DNA of 64,000 nt from Gaoshiqia sediminis (GCF_025907915.1 NZ_JAPAAF010000021.1:1-64000); one strand, 5' to 3'; counted from the stretch's first letter, positions 48,019 through 56,771 are shown. Numbers and translations are program-made. Notes: generated by a model not told the origin, from the sequence alone.

Positions 48019-48148
48019 ATGCCCGGATTGGAAAACCGACAAAAAAACTCATGGATTTCCTGCTGTGAGCCTCAATAATTTAAGCATCCAGACCGATTTA
48101 AAATCCTCAGAAAGCAAAAATATTTTTAGGTAGTTTGGAAGGAATTAC

Positions 48149-48156
48149 TATATTTG
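48149..48156 (+). promoter_or_regulatory. promoter -7 box of tRNA-Trp
   Basis: TATATTTG fits TAnnTTTG and lies 15 bases before the tRNA, so the primary transcript would begin a few bases before the mature 5 prime end. Confidence 0.6.
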
Positions 48157-48171
48157 CACTCGCATTGAAAC

Positions 48172-48244
48172 ACGGGTGTAGCTCAGTTGGTAGAGCACTG
48201 GTCTCCAAAACCAGGTGTCGGGCGTTCGAGTCGCTCCTCCCGTG
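48172..48244 (+). tRNA. tRNA-Trp (anticodon CCA)
   Basis: The 73-base sequence folds as a cloverleaf: acceptor stem ACGGGTG with CTCCCGT (one T/T mismatch at the sixth pair), D arm GCTCAGTTGGTAGAGC, anticodon stem CTGGT/ACCAG around CTCCAAA with anticodon CCA at 48205-48207, and T arm with TTCGAGT. The discriminator base is G, as in tRNA-Trp, and CCA is not encoded. Confidence 0.95.
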
Positions 48245-48248
48245 CAAA

Positions 48249-48276
48249 GCTGTCCAAACGGGCAGCTTTTTTTTTT
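48249..48276 (+). terminator. intrinsic terminator of tRNA-Trp
   Basis: GCTGTCC and GGGCAGC form a 7-bp stem (48249-48255 with 48260-48266, loop AAAC), followed by ten T bases. Confidence 0.92.
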
Positions 48277-48367
48277 GAAAAAAGGTTTTTCTCGCTCATC
48301 CATAAAGCAAGGCTACCGAGCACCATAAAAAATGTCAGCCAAAGATTGATTAATGTTACCCATTTGT

Positions 48368-48375
48368 TAACTTTG
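48368..48375 (+). promoter_or_regulatory. promoter -7 box of the alkyltransferase gene
   Basis: TAACTTTG fits TAnnTTTG. The predicted start near 48382 leaves 16 bases before the TTG start codon at 48398, so no upstream ATG is possible. Confidence 0.55.
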
Positions 48376-48397
48376 CGTTAACTCAAATCGATCGGTT

Positions 48398-48880
48398 TTG
48401 ACAGAAAAATTCACATACTTTTCCCCGATTGGCCTCCTGTTGATTGAAACAAAGGAAGATCTGATTTGCTCGGCCACTTTCTGCGAGAAAGAAACCGAGA
48501 CGGTTGGATTTAACCCGGAATTGAAAGAACAGATCATCGAACAGCTGGAAGCTTACTTTGCCGGAACCCTCTACGAGTTCAACCTGCCGCTTTGTGCTCA
48601 TGGCACCGAATTTCAGCAAAAAGTATGGACGCAACTACGTAAAATTCCTTATGGAACCCGTATTTCGTATGGCGACCTGGCCTTGCAGCTGGGAAATAAA
48701 AAATTGGTCAGGGCCGTTGGCGGGGCAAATTCTAAAAATCCACTGGCCATTTTGGTGCCCTGCCACCGGGTAATCGGCAGCAACCATAAATTGGTAGGCT
48801 ATGCAGGTGGTTTGTGGCGAAAAAAATGGCTTCTCCAGCATGAAGCTTCCAATCTCCCTGCAAAAATTTCACTATTCTGA
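48398..48880 (+). CDS. ogt: methylated-DNA--protein-cysteine methyltransferase
   Basis: This suicide enzyme moves a methyl group from O6-methylguanine to its own cysteine. The 160-residue protein has the active-site LVPCHRVIGSN (C122), the helix-turn-helix IPYGTRISYGDLA with the intercalating Arg region, and VRAVGGANSKNPL. The gene starts at TTG: there is no ATG in this frame near the start, and the promoter box at 48368-48375 leaves no room for a longer frame. It stands alone after the tRNA. Confidence 0.93.
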   Translation: MTEKFTYFSPIGLLLIETKEDLICSATFCEKETETVGFNPELKEQIIEQLEAYFAGTLYEFNLPLCAHGTEFQQKVWTQLRKIPYGTRISYGDLALQLGNKKLVRAVGGANSKNPLAILVPCHRVIGSNHKLVGYAGGLWRKKWLLQHEASNLPAKISLF

Positions 48881-49042
48881 AGATTCCCTGCTCAATATGC
48901 AAAACATCAGCTGATGCCACATTATTGATGATCGTGATCATTTTATCTTCAATTTTGCTATACTTGCCCAATCATGATGCTCGAAATCGGAAAATATTTA
49001 TTCCTTTGTAAAATAATGTAATAATAAACCAATCTTAAGATA

Positions 49043-49516
49043 ATGAACGATATCGCCAACTTGTTTCATTCGACATACTTGAGTTCTTTCACAAAACTTA
49101 TCTGGAAAATTCGCCAGATCCGGTTTTGGATGACATTCATCTTGATGCTCTCCATCGGTATTTTTTCAGCCTGTGAAAAAGAGGAGGGGGAAGGTGGCAC
49201 CTCAACCATCATGGGACGAGTTTACGCAAAAAATTACAATAGCGACTACACCATTAAACTGGGCGAATACTATGCTCAGGGAATAGATGTATATATTATT
49301 TACGGTAACGACAGCATCCCGGCCGATGATTTTGAAACCAGTTTGGATGGCTGGTATCGATTTGAATATCTCAACAAAGGCACCTATACGATTTATGTAA
49401 TGTCTGACGATCCGGACAGGCAATCCCCCTCCGGAAAAATTGCAGTGTCTCAAACGGTGACTATAGAAGACAACCACTCAACCGTGATTGTGGATGACTT
49501 GGTTATTTATGAGTAA
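49043..49516 (+). CDS. lipoprotein with a carboxypeptidase-regulatory-like domain, first gene of the CotH operon
   Basis: A 157-residue protein with a hydrophobic stretch ending in FSAC, a likely lipobox near residue 45. A second in-frame ATG (49130) directly before that stretch would give a conventional short lipoprotein signal, so the start is uncertain. The mature part (about 50-157) reads as one beta-sandwich (SLDGWYRFEYLNKGTYTIYV), like prealbumin/CarboxypepD-regulatory-like domains. It has no recognised function. It lies 9 bases before the DUF2490 gene and so starts the five-gene unit up to the CotH protein. Confidence 0.75.
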   Translation: MNDIANLFHSTYLSSFTKLIWKIRQIRFWMTFILMLSIGIFSACEKEEGEGGTSTIMGRVYAKNYNSDYTIKLGEYYAQGIDVYIIYGNDSIPADDFETSLDGWYRFEYLNKGTYTIYVMSDDPDRQSPSGKIAVSQTVTIEDNHSTVIVDDLVIYE

Positions 49517-49525
49517 AAGCAAACG

Positions 49526-50215
49526 ATGAACTGCTTATCTCACAATCACTATCATCGTGTTGTCATTCTGACAATAATCGGCATATTGGCCGGACTAACT
49601 AATTATGCCCAAACTAACGATTTTGGACTCTGGACGGGAATTGAAGCCAAAAAAGAATTATCCAAACGGTTTGACCTGTCAATTGAACTGTCGAATCGAC
49701 TGAAAGACAACCTAAACCAACGGGATGCAACATTTGTTGGAACAGAGATTTCATACGCTAAAAAGATATTTTCAACCAGTTTTCTTTACCGGATTTCCAA
49801 CGAAAAAAAGAAAAAATACAACGCCACTTCACATCGGTTTAGCTGGGAGGTTGAATTTGAACCGAAGATTGACCGCTTCAAAATTGGCTACCGCGGACGA
49901 CTGCAAACCCAATACACGGGGATTAACAGCTCGGCAGATGGCCACATCCCGGAGAGCTTTTTCCGAAACCGGATCAAACTGGAATATAACATTAAGGGAT
50001 TGCCTCTAACCCCTTCCATTAGCTATGAATTTTTTTACCGGATAAACCAATATACGACCAGGCAAATCGAGAAAAACCGCTACACCGTTGGACTTGATTA
50101 TAAATTCAACAAGCGCAATTCGATTGGCCTTTCTTACTTTTTGAATGAAACCGTTCATATCGCAAATCCGGAGAAAAGATATATTGTTGGAATTGACTAT
50201 AAATTTGACTTGTAG
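49526..50215 (+). CDS. DUF2490 protein, probable outer-membrane barrel
   Basis: A 229-residue exported protein. The N-terminal hydrophobic segment (about 11-29) ends at NYAQ, a signal-peptide cleavage pattern. The rest alternates short amphipathic strands with aromatic ends (DFGLWTGIEAKKEL, RFSWEVEFEPKID, SISYEFFYRI, NRYTVGLDYKF), and the C-terminus is an outer-membrane type ending in F-D-L. DUF2490 is of unknown function but has this barrel look. It sits 9 bases from each neighbour in the operon. Function not known. Confidence 0.82.
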   Translation: MNCLSHNHYHRVVILTIIGILAGLTNYAQTNDFGLWTGIEAKKELSKRFDLSIELSNRLKDNLNQRDATFVGTEISYAKKIFSTSFLYRISNEKKKKYNATSHRFSWEVEFEPKIDRFKIGYRGRLQTQYTGINSSADGHIPESFFRNRIKLEYNIKGLPLTPSISYEFFYRINQYTTRQIEKNRYTVGLDYKFNKRNSIGLSYFLNETVHIANPEKRYIVGIDYKFDL

Positions 50216-50224
50216 CACAAACGC

Positions 50225-51028
50225 ATGGAGCTATTATTATCACATAAATCCAGGATAACAAATGTTATCAATGATTTAGCGAGTGGGTTGGATGGTATTT
50301 CCCTGGCAGAACTTCCGAAGAACAACCAAATGGATCGGTTTGACAAGAAATATATTTTTCAGGCCGGATTAATCCCTGAACTTCTGGAAAAAGCGGCCAA
50401 ACAATACGTTATCCTTGAGTCAAACGAAACCCGCATTTTCAGATACACTTCCGATTATTACGACACTCCCGGGTTCGCAATGTACACCCACCATCACAAC
50501 GGAAAGAAAAATCGATATAAAATCCGGGTTCGCGAATACCTGGACAGCGGAGATAAATTCCTGGAATTGAAGCATAAAAACAACCGCTCTTTTACACGAA
50601 AAAAACGCATTGCCTATTTTGATGACTTCCCGTTATCAACAGCTGAAGGCCATAATTTTATCCGAAAAAACACCAACGTTGATCCGGCAGACCTGCAGTA
50701 CGCCCTGACCACGCAATACCAGCGCATAACGCTGGTAAACAAACACAAAGCGGAGCGTATCACAATTGATTTTGACTTGCACCTGAATAACTTAACAAAG
50801 CGGGTTAAACTGTTAAACCTGGCCATCGCCGAAATAAAAAACAACGACAGACACTTTCGGAGCCACTTCAATCAGCTACTTAAGCTTCACCGGATAAAAC
50901 AGGAAAGTTTCAGCAAATACTGTATGGGCATAGCCCTGCTAAACAACGATGTTAAGAATAATCTGTTCAAAGAAAAAATACAAAAGATAAAAAAAATCGA
51001 ACATGAACCTATTGTCAATATTAGCTAA
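50225..51028 (+). CDS. VTC-domain protein, predicted polyphosphate polymerase
   Basis: A 267-residue cytoplasmic protein of the VTC (triphosphate tunnel) family; the yeast member Vtc4 makes polyphosphate from ATP. Tunnel residues can be followed: FDKKYIF near 41, YYDTPGFAMY, NRYKIRVREY, FLELKHKNNRSFTRKKRI, RITIDFDL, IAEIK and ESFSKYCMGI near the end, which carries the conserved Lys of the catalytic face. The gene overlaps the DUF4956 gene by 26 bases, a sign of coupled translation, and that partner could supply the membrane part. Polyphosphate production by this protein has not been shown. Confidence 0.86.
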   Translation: MELLLSHKSRITNVINDLASGLDGISLAELPKNNQMDRFDKKYIFQAGLIPELLEKAAKQYVILESNETRIFRYTSDYYDTPGFAMYTHHHNGKKNRYKIRVREYLDSGDKFLELKHKNNRSFTRKKRIAYFDDFPLSTAEGHNFIRKNTNVDPADLQYALTTQYQRITLVNKHKAERITIDFDLHLNNLTKRVKLLNLAIAEIKNNDRHFRSHFNQLLKLHRIKQESFSKYCMGIALLNNDVKNNLFKEKIQKIKKIEHEPIVNIS

Positions 51029-51683
51029 TCAAGCCTTTAACGAAGTTGCCTTTTACAATTCAGCCAGTTTTTGGGACCTGATCATCCGTTTTTCGTTCAA
51101 CCTGCTCGTCACATTGATCATCGTTCGGTTTATTTACTATAAAAAAACAAGGCGAAAAGATTACCTCTTCACGTATCTGCTGATCAATACCATGATCTTC
51201 TTGCTTGCCTATCTGCTTTCCGGGGTAGAACTAAAGCTGGGCTTTGCTTTTGGTTTGTTTGCCCTGTTTGGCATTCTGCGCTACCGTACCAACCCGGTTC
51301 AGATCAAGGAAATGACCTACTTGTTCGTACTGATTGGGGTGGCTGTTATTAATTCAATTTCCGACGAATACATTCCCTACGCCGAGGTACTCCTGGCCAA
51401 TCTGGCCTTGGTTGTTATTCTGTGGGTGTTGGAATTTGCCTTTCTGCTGTCGCACGAGTCGTCCAAAAAAGTATTGTACGAAAAAATTGAGCTAATCGCC
51501 CAGAACAACCATCAAGCGCTTATTGAGGATTTGCGAAAAAGAACCGGCATCAATATTCACCGGGTTGAAATTGTTTCCATCAATTTTCTGCGGGACACGG
51601 CAAAAATCATCATCTATTATTACGAGAAAAATAAAATTTTCAACGTCGAAGACCAATTCTATCCGTTGGATCAGGACAATTAA
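51003..51683 (+). CDS. DUF4956 membrane protein
   Basis: A 226-residue inner-membrane protein. About four hydrophobic segments (near 25-45, 52-73, 75-90 and 100-145) surround a conserved loop FGLFALFGILRYRTNPVQIKEM; the remainder (about 150-226) is a soluble alpha/beta domain with the repeating basic motif FLRDTAKIIIYYYEK. DUF4956 genes are often beside VTC and CotH genes in bacteria. It may couple polymer synthesis to membrane passage, as the Vtc1 membrane subunit does in yeast, but this is inference. It overlaps the VTC gene and precedes the CotH gene by 23 bases. Confidence 0.85.
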   Translation: MNLLSILANQAFNEVAFYNSASFWDLIIRFSFNLLVTLIIVRFIYYKKTRRKDYLFTYLLINTMIFLLAYLLSGVELKLGFAFGLFALFGILRYRTNPVQIKEMTYLFVLIGVAVINSISDEYIPYAEVLLANLALVVILWVLEFAFLLSHESSKKVLYEKIELIAQNNHQALIEDLRKRTGINIHRVEIVSINFLRDTAKIIIYYYEKNKIFNVEDQFYPLDQDN

Positions 51684-51706
51684 AACAAACGACTAAATCT
51701 CAAAGG

Positions 51707-54700
51707 ATGAATAAACTTCTACTCCTGTCAGCTATATTTTTTTATTTGAGCGTTCTGCCCGGACAAGCCCAGAAACTTCAAATTAATGAGATCATGTCAT
51801 CTAATACCCATACCCTATTGGATGAAGATGGGGAATTCCCGGACTGGATTGAATTGATCAATACAAGTTCGCAAATCATTAACCTTTCGGAATATTTCCT
51901 GGCCGACGACCTCAAAAATCCTACGCAATGGCAATTTCCGGACATGGAGCTACAAAGCGGAGAAATCATCGTGGTGTTTGCATCCGGAAAAGACAGGAAA
52001 AACATTCCAAGCCATTGGAAATCCCTAATTAAAAAAGGAGACGATTGGAAATATCTGGTTCCTCAGCAAGAAATTTCCGGATGGTATTCTCCCGAATTTG
52101 ATGACTCATCCTGGGCCACAGGAACATCGGGATTCGGGTACGGCGACAACGATGATGCAACCATTATCCAACCACTTACCAGCATCTTCATGCGAAAAGA
52201 ATTCACCATAGATGGTCTTTCTGAAATTCAACAGATGGTTTTATCCATGGATTATGACGATGGATTTGTTGCCTACCTTAATGGGACGGAAATTGCCCGG
52301 GCCAACCTGGGAACCTCCGGTGTAGCTCCAGCCTTTGATGCATTAGCAACAGTTGATCACGAAGCAAATATCTACCAGGGATTTAGTCCCGGATTATTCA
52401 ACATTGAAAATTTTGCAGAACTGTTACAAACAGGCGCCAACGTGTTGGCTGTACAGGTCCATAATAATCATGCCGGATCATCCGATTTCACTGCAATACC
52501 TTTCCTATCCGCATTAACGCATAAATATCCGGATAATGTCGCTCCGCCAATTCTTAATCTGGCAGGAGCAAACCTGCACACTAACTTTAAACTCGATGCA
52601 CACGGAGACAGTCTGTTCATTTTCAACGCAAACGGTCAAGAAATTGATGAGTTAATCATCACACCAATCCCTATTGACATCTCAACAGGATACAAGGAAG
52701 GAGACTTCAGTCAACTTTTTATTTTTGCATATCCTACACCTTGGGAAGCCAACACTTCGCAAGCACTTATTATTGACGAGCATCTGACACCGGTGTTCTC
52801 GCAGGAAGGTGGCATATTCAACAATTCCGTAACTTTAAGCCTTTCAACAGCAAATGCAGGAGATACAATTTATTATACCACTGACGGTTCAGACCCGAAT
52901 CTGAATTCACTTTTCTTCATTAATCCGATTACAATTTCAGAACCTACAACAATCCGGGCGCGGATTATCAAATACGGTTATTTTCCGGGGAAAATAATAA
53001 CTCAAAGCTATTATCCCGAATATGACAAATCTCTTCCAATCGTATTTGTTTCTACCAATCCGGATAATCTTTGGGACTACAACACCGGAATTTACGTGAA
53101 AGGGCCCAATGCGTCCCCGAATTTCCCGTACAAAGGAGCAAACTTTTGGCAGGACTGGGAAAAGCCGGCCCATGTTGAGCTCTATTTTCCATCGGGAAAG
53201 AGCGGTTTTTCGATTGATGCCGGACTGAAAATTTTTGGAAACTACACCCGTGGATATACACAAAAGTCTATGGCCGTCTATGCCCGGTCCCAGTACGGCG
53301 ATAAAAATATTAACTGCAAACTTTTTGACGATAAACCCATCGATAAATTTGAAAGTATCATCCTGCGTAGCGGTGGCACGGACAATTTCGGAGAGAACCA
53401 GTTTTGGGGAACTTTATTCCGCGATCGCTTCATCGCAAACATTGGCCTTCAAATGAACCTTGATGCACAAGCCGGCTTCCCCTGCGTAGTTTACCTAAAT
53501 GGCGAATATTGGGGCATACACAACATTCGCGAAAAAGTAAACGAACATTTCCTGGCCGACAACAACGGGATTGATTCCGATGAGATTAACCTTCTGGAAC
53601 TTGATTCAGAAATTATTTACGGATCAAACGAACATTACCGGGAGATGATGTCGTTCATTTACAACAACGACATGTCCTTTGAAGGCAATTACGAGTACGT
53701 GAAAACACAGATGGATATCGATAATTACATCCGTTACAATGTGATTGAACTGTTCAGCTACAATGACGACTGGCCCGGGAACAACATCAAATATTGGAGA
53801 GAAAATTCTGCACAAAGTAAATGGAGGTGGATACTTTTCGATGTTGACACAGGTTTTGGGTTATGGGATCCTGCATCGGTTTATACCAATAGCATTGCCA
53901 TTGCTCTTAAGCCAGACGGTACAGATTGGCCCAACCCAGCTTGGTCAACTTTACTTTTCAGATCACTTATGCAAAATGAAAGCTTCAAAAAACGCTTTAT
54001 CAATACTTTTGCGGACCACATGAATACAACGCTGTTGCCGCAAAAAGTAAACCCTTTGGTGACAAATTACGCCAATCAGATTGATGACGAAATTGATGCA
54101 CATACCGAAAAGTGGGGAAGCGACTATGATATTTGGCTCCATAACGTCGATGGCATTAAAAATTTTGCAGACAAAAGACCTTCAGCCATGCGTAAAATCA
54201 TGCTGGAGCAGTTTGCTATAGCAGATACTCAAATAGTCAACTTAAACATAACCGGTTGCGATGACGCTTACATCTATCTAAATACCATCACCATCAACGA
54301 GTTCCCCTGGGATGGCATATATTTCAACCAAATACCGATTGAATTGACAGCCCTTGCCCCTGCCGGTTACAAGTTTGTCAGATGGGAAGGCGACTTGCAG
54401 TCAACCGAACCCAAAATACAGGTTTCTATGGAAACCGATATGAGCCTGACTGCTGTTTTCGAGGAAGATGATCAATCCGGAACGGTTGTGATCAATGAAA
54501 TCATGTACAATCCGGCCAACGAATTTGACAGTGACGATTGGGTGGAACTGTACAACAACAGCACACGCTACATCAACCTGACCAACTGGACATTGAAAGA
54601 TTCTGATGATGCCAATAGTTTTAAATTTGCGCCCAATACGGTGTTGGCTCCAAATGAATATTTGGTTGTATGCCGGGAACCGACTAATTTTTCACTAATC

Positions 54701-55246
54701 CATCCGGAAACTTCTGACGTTCAGGGACCTCTTGGATTTGGGTTCAGCAGTGCGGGTGAATGCATCCGGCTGTTTGACAATACGAGCAATTTGGTTGATC
54801 AGGTTTGCTATGCATCGGAATATCCGTGGCCAACCGAACCAAATGGAGGAGGCTACACGTTGGGTCTCAATGATCCGAACCAAGACAATTCCCTGGCCGC
54901 AAACTGGTTTACCTCGCAAAGCATAAACGGAAGCCCCGGAAAAGCGAACACGGCTACCGGGGTTGAAGAGACAGTCAGCCAATCCGACCAGAGTTTCCTG
55001 CTTCAGAATTATCCGAATCCGTTTACCGGCAATACCCGGATTCCTGTTTATTCGAAATCGAATGAAACAGTAAACATATCTGTTTTTAATTTGGAAGGAC
55101 AACTGGTTTCCACTGTTTTTCAAGGGAACCTCAGCAAAGGATATCATACCTTCGAATGGGAAGCCCCAACAAATGCCCCGGGAATTTACCTGATCAAATA
55201 CTCGGGACCGAACCACCTCAGTGTTAAAAAAGCAATTTGTCACTAA
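51707..55246 (+). CDS. large secreted CotH-kinase protein with two lamin-tail domains and a type IX sorting tail
   Basis: A 1179-residue secreted protein. Domains in order: signal peptide (1-21), lamin-tail domain (about 22-105), a beta-sandwich (about 120-290), a chitobiase/CHB_HEX-like Ig domain (about 360-435), a CotH kinase core (about 440-735) with NDDWPGNNIKYW (about 685) and FDVDTGFG (about 711), an Ig-like repeat (about 845-920), a second lamin-tail domain (about 924-1081) and a C-terminal type IX sorting domain (about 1098-1179; NYPNPF, then GxYLIKY). CotH proteins are atypical secreted protein kinases. It ends the operon. The kinase activity here is inferred. Confidence 0.9.
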   Translation: MNKLLLLSAIFFYLSVLPGQAQKLQINEIMSSNTHTLLDEDGEFPDWIELINTSSQIINLSEYFLADDLKNPTQWQFPDMELQSGEIIVVFASGKDRKNIPSHWKSLIKKGDDWKYLVPQQEISGWYSPEFDDSSWATGTSGFGYGDNDDATIIQPLTSIFMRKEFTIDGLSEIQQMVLSMDYDDGFVAYLNGTEIARANLGTSGVAPAFDALATVDHEANIYQGFSPGLFNIENFAELLQTGANVLAVQVHNNHAGSSDFTAIPFLSALTHKYPDNVAPPILNLAGANLHTNFKLDAHGDSLFIFNANGQEIDELIITPIPIDISTGYKEGDFSQLFIFAYPTPWEANTSQALIIDEHLTPVFSQEGGIFNNSVTLSLSTANAGDTIYYTTDGSDPNLNSLFFINPITISEPTTIRARIIKYGYFPGKIITQSYYPEYDKSLPIVFVSTNPDNLWDYNTGIYVKGPNASPNFPYKGANFWQDWEKPAHVELYFPSGKSGFSIDAGLKIFGNYTRGYTQKSMAVYARSQYGDKNINCKLFDDKPIDKFESIILRSGGTDNFGENQFWGTLFRDRFIANIGLQMNLDAQAGFPCVVYLNGEYWGIHNIREKVNEHFLADNNGIDSDEINLLELDSEIIYGSNEHYREMMSFIYNNDMSFEGNYEYVKTQMDIDNYIRYNVIELFSYNDDWPGNNIKYWRENSAQSKWRWILFDVDTGFGLWDPASVYTNSIAIALKPDGTDWPNPAWSTLLFRSLMQNESFKKRFINTFADHMNTTLLPQKVNPLVTNYANQIDDEIDAHTEKWGSDYDIWLHNVDGIKNFADKRPSAMRKIMLEQFAIADTQIVNLNITGCDDAYIYLNTITINEFPWDGIYFNQIPIELTALAPAGYKFVRWEGDLQSTEPKIQVSMETDMSLTAVFEEDDQSGTVVINEIMYNPANEFDSDDWVELYNNSTRYINLTNWTLKDSDDANSFKFAPNTVLAPNEYLVVCREPTNFSLIHPETSDVQGPLGFGFSSAGECIRLFDNTSNLVDQVCYASEYPWPTEPNGGGYTLGLNDPNQDNSLAANWFTSQSINGSPGKANTATGVEETVSQSDQSFLLQNYPNPFTGNTRIPVYSKSNETVNISVFNLEGQLVSTVFQGNLSKGYHTFEWEAPTNAPGIYLIKYSGPNHLSVKKAICH

Positions 55247-55281
55247 GGATGTTTTGAAGACAACGATAATGCCATTGGATT

Positions 55282-56349
55282 TTATTTCGGGCGATTACCC
55301 CGGCTGAAAAAATGCCGGGAGTCGCCCCATTCGCCGTAACCAATTTCGCTTCCGGCCAGCTCTATCCGGGCTTCCAAACAATTTTTGCACAGGTCGGCGT
55401 CTTCATCCAAACAGGGCTTATCTTCGTAAAGCTGATATTCCTTACGGTAACTACATGGCGTCAGGTTGGGCATAATGACGTTGGCACCGATTTTCAGGGC
55501 TTTTTCCCGTCCGGCCGGATCAATGGCCTGCAAAGCGGTTGCCGCCGCAATGTTGATATCCGGCAGCAGCAGGCGCAACGCGGCCACCATCTTCAAGGCC
55601 AGGTCAAAACGTTCCTGCTTCGATTTCAGTAAATAACGATGCTCATAAAGCGGTGTTTCTTCATGCTCAATATAGGGCCCCATACCAACCATGTCCACAT
55701 CTATTTTTTTCAGGAAAAGCAGATCATCGGCCAGGTTTTCGAGAGTTTGAAACGGCAGTCCGATCATCACACCCGTGCCCACCTGATAGCCGCATTCTTT
55801 CAACAAACTCAGGCAATTCAGCCTTTTCTCAAACGAATGATGATCATTGTTGGGGTGGATTTTTGCATACAGTTCAGGCGTTGAACTTTCTATGCGGAGC
55901 AGATAGCGGTGTGCTCCGCTTTCGAACCAGCGCCGGTAAGTTTCGCGGCTCTGCTCGCCGCAGGAAAGGGTAATGCCCAGTTCGCCGTTCGACAGTTTTT
56001 TAATGGCTTTCAGCAAGCCGTCCACCCGCTCGACAAAGACCGGCGATGAAAGTTCGCCGGACTGAAGCACGACCGAACCAAATCGATTTTGCCAGGCAAA
56101 GCGGCAGGCCTCCAGAATCTCCTCATCGGTAGCATCATAGCGCACCACCTTGTCATTGCTTTTTCGGATGCCGCAATACAGGCAATCTTTCGAGCAGATA
56201 TTCGAAAACTCGATCAGCCCGCGAAAAAAAACTTTCCGCCCAACCACGTCCTCTTTACGGGCTGCGGCTACGCTGAATAATTGCGTCCGCTCCTCCCCTT
56301 CGGTATTCAGCAAAACAACCAAATCATCACGGGAAAAGGTTTGCTGCAT
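55282..56349 (-). CDS. hydE: [FeFe]-hydrogenase maturation radical SAM protein HydE
   Basis: A radical SAM enzyme that acts on the organometallic precursor of the H-cluster. The CX3CX2C motif binds the SAM cluster (C52, C56 and C59 in NICSKDCLYCGIR). Further family features are GSVVLQSGE, RIESSTPELYAKIHP and GVMIGLPFQTLENL, and a cysteine triplet near the C-terminus (CLDEDADLCKNC). From the ATG at 56349 the protein has 355 residues, near the usual 350. This start follows AGGAAA by 7 bases and fits a promoter box at 56378-56385; the open frame extends 13 codons farther, into the promoter. It is divergent from the rest of the maturation operon. Confidence 0.95.
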   Translation of the reverse strand: MQQTFSRDDLVVLLNTEGEERTQLFSVAAARKEDVVGRKVFFRGLIEFSNICSKDCLYCGIRKSNDKVVRYDATDEEILEACRFAWQNRFGSVVLQSGELSSPVFVERVDGLLKAIKKLSNGELGITLSCGEQSRETYRRWFESGAHRYLLRIESSTPELYAKIHPNNDHHSFEKRLNCLSLLKECGYQVGTGVMIGLPFQTLENLADDLLFLKKIDVDMVGMGPYIEHEETPLYEHRYLLKSKQERFDLALKMVAALRLLLPDINIAAATALQAIDPAGREKALKIGANVIMPNLTPCSYRKEYQLYEDKPCLDEDADLCKNCLEARIELAGSEIGYGEWGDSRHFFSRGNRPK

Positions 56350-56377
56350 GACTATTTCCTGCACTGTTTTCATGCGG

Positions 56378-56385
56378 CAAAGATA
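56378..56385 (-). promoter_or_regulatory. promoter -7 box of hydE
   Basis: TATCTTTG on the minus strand predicts a transcript start near 56371 and a 22-base leader to the ATG at 56349. Confidence 0.6.
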
Positions 56386-56475
56386 CATATTTCAGCGGCT
56401 TATTGCATCCAACAACAAATTTCGGCAATACTGGAAAACCACCAGAAGAGTGGTTCGTTATGAAACAGAAAAGAA

Positions 56476-56595
56476 ATGGCCGAACTAAAAACCAACCCAA
56501 AAAAACAATCCGTTTTCGATTTCCTGAAACAGATTCAACCCGAACAAAAGCAGGATGACAGTTTCCTCCTGCCGGATATTTTCCCGAAGAGGTGA
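56476..56595 (+). pseudogene. truncated DUF1801-like gene remnant
   Basis: A 39-residue reading frame starting MAELKTNPKKQSVFDFLKQI and continuing with PEQKQDDSF matches, from memory, the N-terminal helix of DUF1801 proteins (KT-x-P-x-x-xSV-x-x-FL, then EQKR-x-DSF). After about 28 residues the family sequence stops and an unrelated PDIFPKR end follows. It is only a fifth of the usual length of about 140 residues, so it is probably the 5 prime remains of a lost gene. Confidence 0.45.
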
Positions 56596-56626
56596 ACTTT
56601 GTTTCTTTTTTGTGCCCAAACAATTG

Positions 56627-56634
56627 TAACTTTG
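56627..56634 (+). promoter_or_regulatory. promoter -7 box of the TM1266-hydG-aspA operon
   Basis: TAACTTTG fits TAnnTTTG. It predicts a transcript start near 56641 and a leader of about 130 bases. Confidence 0.55.
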
Positions 56635-56640
56635 CCGCAT

Positions 56641-56771
56641 AACCTGCGGGAAGGTCAACCGGCTGACTTCAAGGGGAACGATGGATTGATGATTGTCAAC
56701 TGATGATTTCAGATTGAATTTCAATCCTGCCCGATCTTTCGATCTCCTTACCCGCAAAAAAACCAAAAATC
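56641..56771 (+). promoter_or_regulatory. possible structured 5 prime leader of the hyd operon
   Basis: The leader can close on itself: GCGGGAAGG (56646-56654) pairs with CCTTACCCGC (56746-56755, one bulged A), enclosing local hairpins GTCA/TGAC (56654-56667), GATTGA/TCAATC (about 56712-56726) and GATC/GATC (about 56733-56744). The end of the closing stem lies 16 bases before the ATG, so it could cover the ribosome site. It matches no RNA family known to me. Confidence 0.35.

Larger units (their letters stand above)
56350..56771. other. divergent hyd control region with leader and gene remnant
   Basis: These 422 bases hold the hydE promoter (56378-56385), a truncated DUF1801-like reading frame (56476-56595), the promoter of the TM1266-hydG-aspA operon (56627-56634) and a leader of about 130 bases with possible long-range pairing. 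Confidence 0.55.

Noticed and set aside
48172-48276. tRNA-associated integration site for a mobile element
   Set aside because: There is no integrase, no direct repeat of the tRNA 3 prime end, and a tight terminator follows.
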